This document shows, piece after piece, positions 62,387-64,000 of a stretch of 64,000 nucleotides of DNA. Both the position numbers and the translations under genes were made by a program. The first letter of the stretch is position 1; each line of letters opens with the position of its first letter. This stretch comes from Bacillus kexueae (lineage in GTDB: Bacteria; Bacillota; Bacilli; Bacillales; Aeribacillaceae). The notes beneath the pieces are model-generated. The model made no database searches and had not been told where the DNA came from. It saw only the letters and a program-made list of their open reading frames with translations. The stretch lies in NCBI RefSeq assembly GCF_022809095.1, contig NZ_JALAZE010000002.1, forward strand, positions 310,001 through 374,000. Reading direction: 5' to 3'.

Positions 62387-64000
62387 ATGAAAGGACACTG
62401 GTATTTAATTGCTGTCACTGTCTTGTTAGCGTCCACCTCCTCCTACATTGCCTTTCTTCTTTTCTTTTTTATTGCTGCTAAAAAGAAGTCATTTCACTTT
62501 GCCTTCTTCTTGGGGTTGTTGTTTTGTTTCATTATGATTCCGAACGTTTTTGTTCCTAGTGAAGTCGAATACTCGCATGAGAATGAAATGGTTCAAAAGA
62601 CGATGAAAATCATTTCATCCCCTAAAATTGACGGTAATAAAGCGACGTATGAATTGAAAACAAACCAAAACGAGAGGTATGCAGCTATTCATTACCTTTC
62701 CTCAATTCAAGAAAAAGAAAAAGTCTCGACCATAAAAGCGGGACATCGATGTTCGATGAGAGGCACGATTGAATTACCTCTCAATCATACGGTTGAGAAT
62801 GCATTCAACTATCGCGATTATTTACAGTCAAAGGGAATAAAAGCGATCTTTTCCGTTGAGGAAGTGAAAGAGTGTACGTATACCCCGAACTTGTTAAATC
62901 GATTGGAAAATGCTCGTGCTTCTTTTAAACAGGTGATGGAAGAACACTTTTCAGATGAAACGGTCGGCTTTGTGTTAGCATTAACCATTGGTGATCGAAC
63001 ATTGATTGAGGAAGAGGTAAAGCGAGCGTATCAACAATTAGGGATTATTCATTTACTGGCTATATCTGGCCTGCACGTTGGGATTATTCTTTCTTTTTTC
63101 TACTTTGTTTTTTTGCGGATAGGTTTTACGAAGGAACAAGTATGGCTTCTTTTATTCCTTTGCTTGCCTCTATATTGCATATTCGCTGGTGCAGCTCCGT
63201 CTGTCGTTCGATCTTGCCTTATGGCAGGGGTATTTTTGATTGCAAAATGGAGAAAGATTGAGGTTAGTCCACTAGATTGTCTTTCCATTAGTTTAATCTT
63301 AATCATCCTCTTTGACCGAGAACAAGTTCAACAGATCGGTTTTCAGCTATCCTATATTGTAACGACTGCTCTCATATTATCCCACTCCATTCTTTTGAGG
63401 TGCAAATCATACATCCGGATGTTAATGATGGTAACACTGATTGCTCAACTAAGTTCACTTCCCATTCTTTTATATTATTTTTATGAGTTTTCTTGGCTAA
63501 GTTTGGTTGTAAATTTATTTTTTGTTCCCCTATATGTTTATGTCATTCTTCCTCTAACGCTTTTTACAACGGTCTTGATTTTCATTCATCTCCCTTTTTA
63601 TGATTTCTTTAGTCAGTTTTTAGACTTCATATTCTCTATGTCATCTTCCTTTGTCTCCCGTGTAAGCAGCTGGGATTGGCATACGATAACGATAGGTGCC
63701 ATATCACTTGTAGAACTTTGCTTACTATACGGAATCTTTATTCATGTAATGGTCTACCTTGAGAAAGAAGAAAAAAAGATAGTTACTCTTTTCGTCACAC
63801 GAATTCTATTTTGTGTTCTATGTCTTTTTGCCTTCCGTTTGTTTCATCCTGGGGAAGTTACCGTATTAGATGTGGGACAAGGCGATGCCATCTTTATACA
63901 AGAAGAGAGACGTGGCAATGCCTATCTCATCGATACGGGAGGGCTGTTAGAATTTCAATCAGAAGAAACATGGCAACAAAGAACGAACAAATTTGAATTA
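62387..64000 (+). CDS. comEC: ComEC, DNA-uptake channel (3' end cut off)
   Basis: The frame stays open from ATG 62387 (behind AAAAGGAGG) to the window edge: 538 codons with no stop. N-terminal helices (about 5-65), OB-like DUF4131 region (about 65-180), the competence domain with LLAISGLHVGI (near 225) and several helices, then the start of a metallo-beta-lactamase domain (VTVLDVGQGDAIF near 488). It passes single-stranded DNA across the membrane. The rest lies outside. Confidence 0.94.
   Translation, partial: MKGHWYLIAVTVLLASTSSYIAFLLFFFIAAKKKSFHFAFFLGLLFCFIMIPNVFVPSEVEYSHENEMVQKTMKIISSPKIDGNKATYELKTNQNERYAAIHYLSSIQEKEKVSTIKAGHRCSMRGTIELPLNHTVENAFNYRDYLQSKGIKAIFSVEEVKECTYTPNLLNRLENARASFKQVMEEHFSDETVGFVLALTIGDRTLIEEEVKRAYQQLGIIHLLAISGLHVGIILSFFYFVFLRIGFTKEQVWLLLFLCLPLYCIFAGAAPSVVRSCLMAGVFLIAKWRKIEVSPLDCLSISLILIILFDREQVQQIGFQLSYIVTTALILSHSILLRCKSYIRMLMMVTLIAQLSSLPILLYYFYEFSWLSLVVNLFFVPLYVYVILPLTLFTTVLIFIHLPFYDFFSQFLDFIFSMSSSFVSRVSSWDWHTITIGAISLVELCLLYGIFIHVMVYLEKEEKKIVTLFVTRILFCVLCLFAFRLFHPGEVTVLDVGQGDAIFIQEERRGNAYLIDTGGLLEFQSEETWQQRTNKFEL

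Overview
The window is a stretch of core chromosome from an endospore-forming, low-GC Firmicute of the family Bacillaceae (Bacillus in the broad sense). The evidence is gene content and order: queA-tgt-yajC, spoVB, comN, secDF, recJ, apt, relA, dtd, hisS-aspS, 6S RNA, tcdA, rarA, cymR, iscS-mnmA, recD2, alaS, yrzL-ruvX-yrzB, mltG, trmR-trhP1-trhP2-udk-greA, pbpI, yrrT-mtnN-mccA-mccB, sigK, sda, and yqeG through comEC follow the Bacillus subtilis plan closely. SpoVB, pro-sigma-K, Sda and an RsfA relic show that the organism sporulates or descends from one that does. No species-level claim is made.

Layout. 1-7100: end of queA, tgt, yajC, then yrzE, an ion-transporter-like permease, a DUF421 protein, spoVB and comN. 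7251-13222: secDF, a CDF cation exporter, a LapA-like protein and recJ. 13433-18723: apt, relA, dtd and a convergent five-SH3 amidase. 18868-24689: yrzK, a T-box leader, hisS-aspS, 6S RNA, an accessory alpha/beta hydrolase and tcdA. 24740-35215: a repeat, an rsfA pseudogene, rarA, cymR, iscS, mnmA, a TPR protein, recD2 and small genes up to an AI-2E-type permease. 35212-45233: T-box leader, alaS, yrzL-ruvX-yrzB, mltG, trmR-trhP1-trhP2-udk and greA. 45285-53143: pbpI, yrrS, yrzA, the yrrT-mtnN-mccA-mccB sulfur operon and a cluster of tiny genes including yrzI. 53235-55037: sigK, sda and a DnaA-box cluster. 55038-64000: yqeG-yqeH-aroE-yhbY-nadD-yqeK-rsfS-yqeM, then comER diverging from comEA-comEB-comEC (comEC is cut by the window edge).

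How the genes connect. Anticodon-loop modification is over-represented: queuosine (queA, tgt), 2-thiouridine (iscS, mnmA), 5-hydroxy/5-methoxyuridine (trhP1, trhP2, trmR) and cyclic t6A (tcdA), next to dtd and three aminoacyl-tRNA synthetases under two T-boxes. CymR and its expected target operon yrrT-mtnN-mccAB lie 22 kb apart. ComN, known in B. subtilis to act on comE mRNA, lies 54 kb from comE. Sda with its DnaA boxes couples replication to sporulation beside sigK.

I found no prophage, transposase, CRISPR array, tRNA gene or dedicated defence system, and no clear new multi-gene system. The unusual material is at small scale: a palindromic repeat family that always sits directly behind a terminator; a start region of pbpI whose ribosome-binding site is the 3' arm of the greA terminator; inverted repeats over the recJ, DUF421 and greA start regions; a likely repressor palindrome at the hydrolase promoter; a single nonsense mutation in rsfA; and a cluster of unannotated tiny genes at 52.5-53.1 kb.
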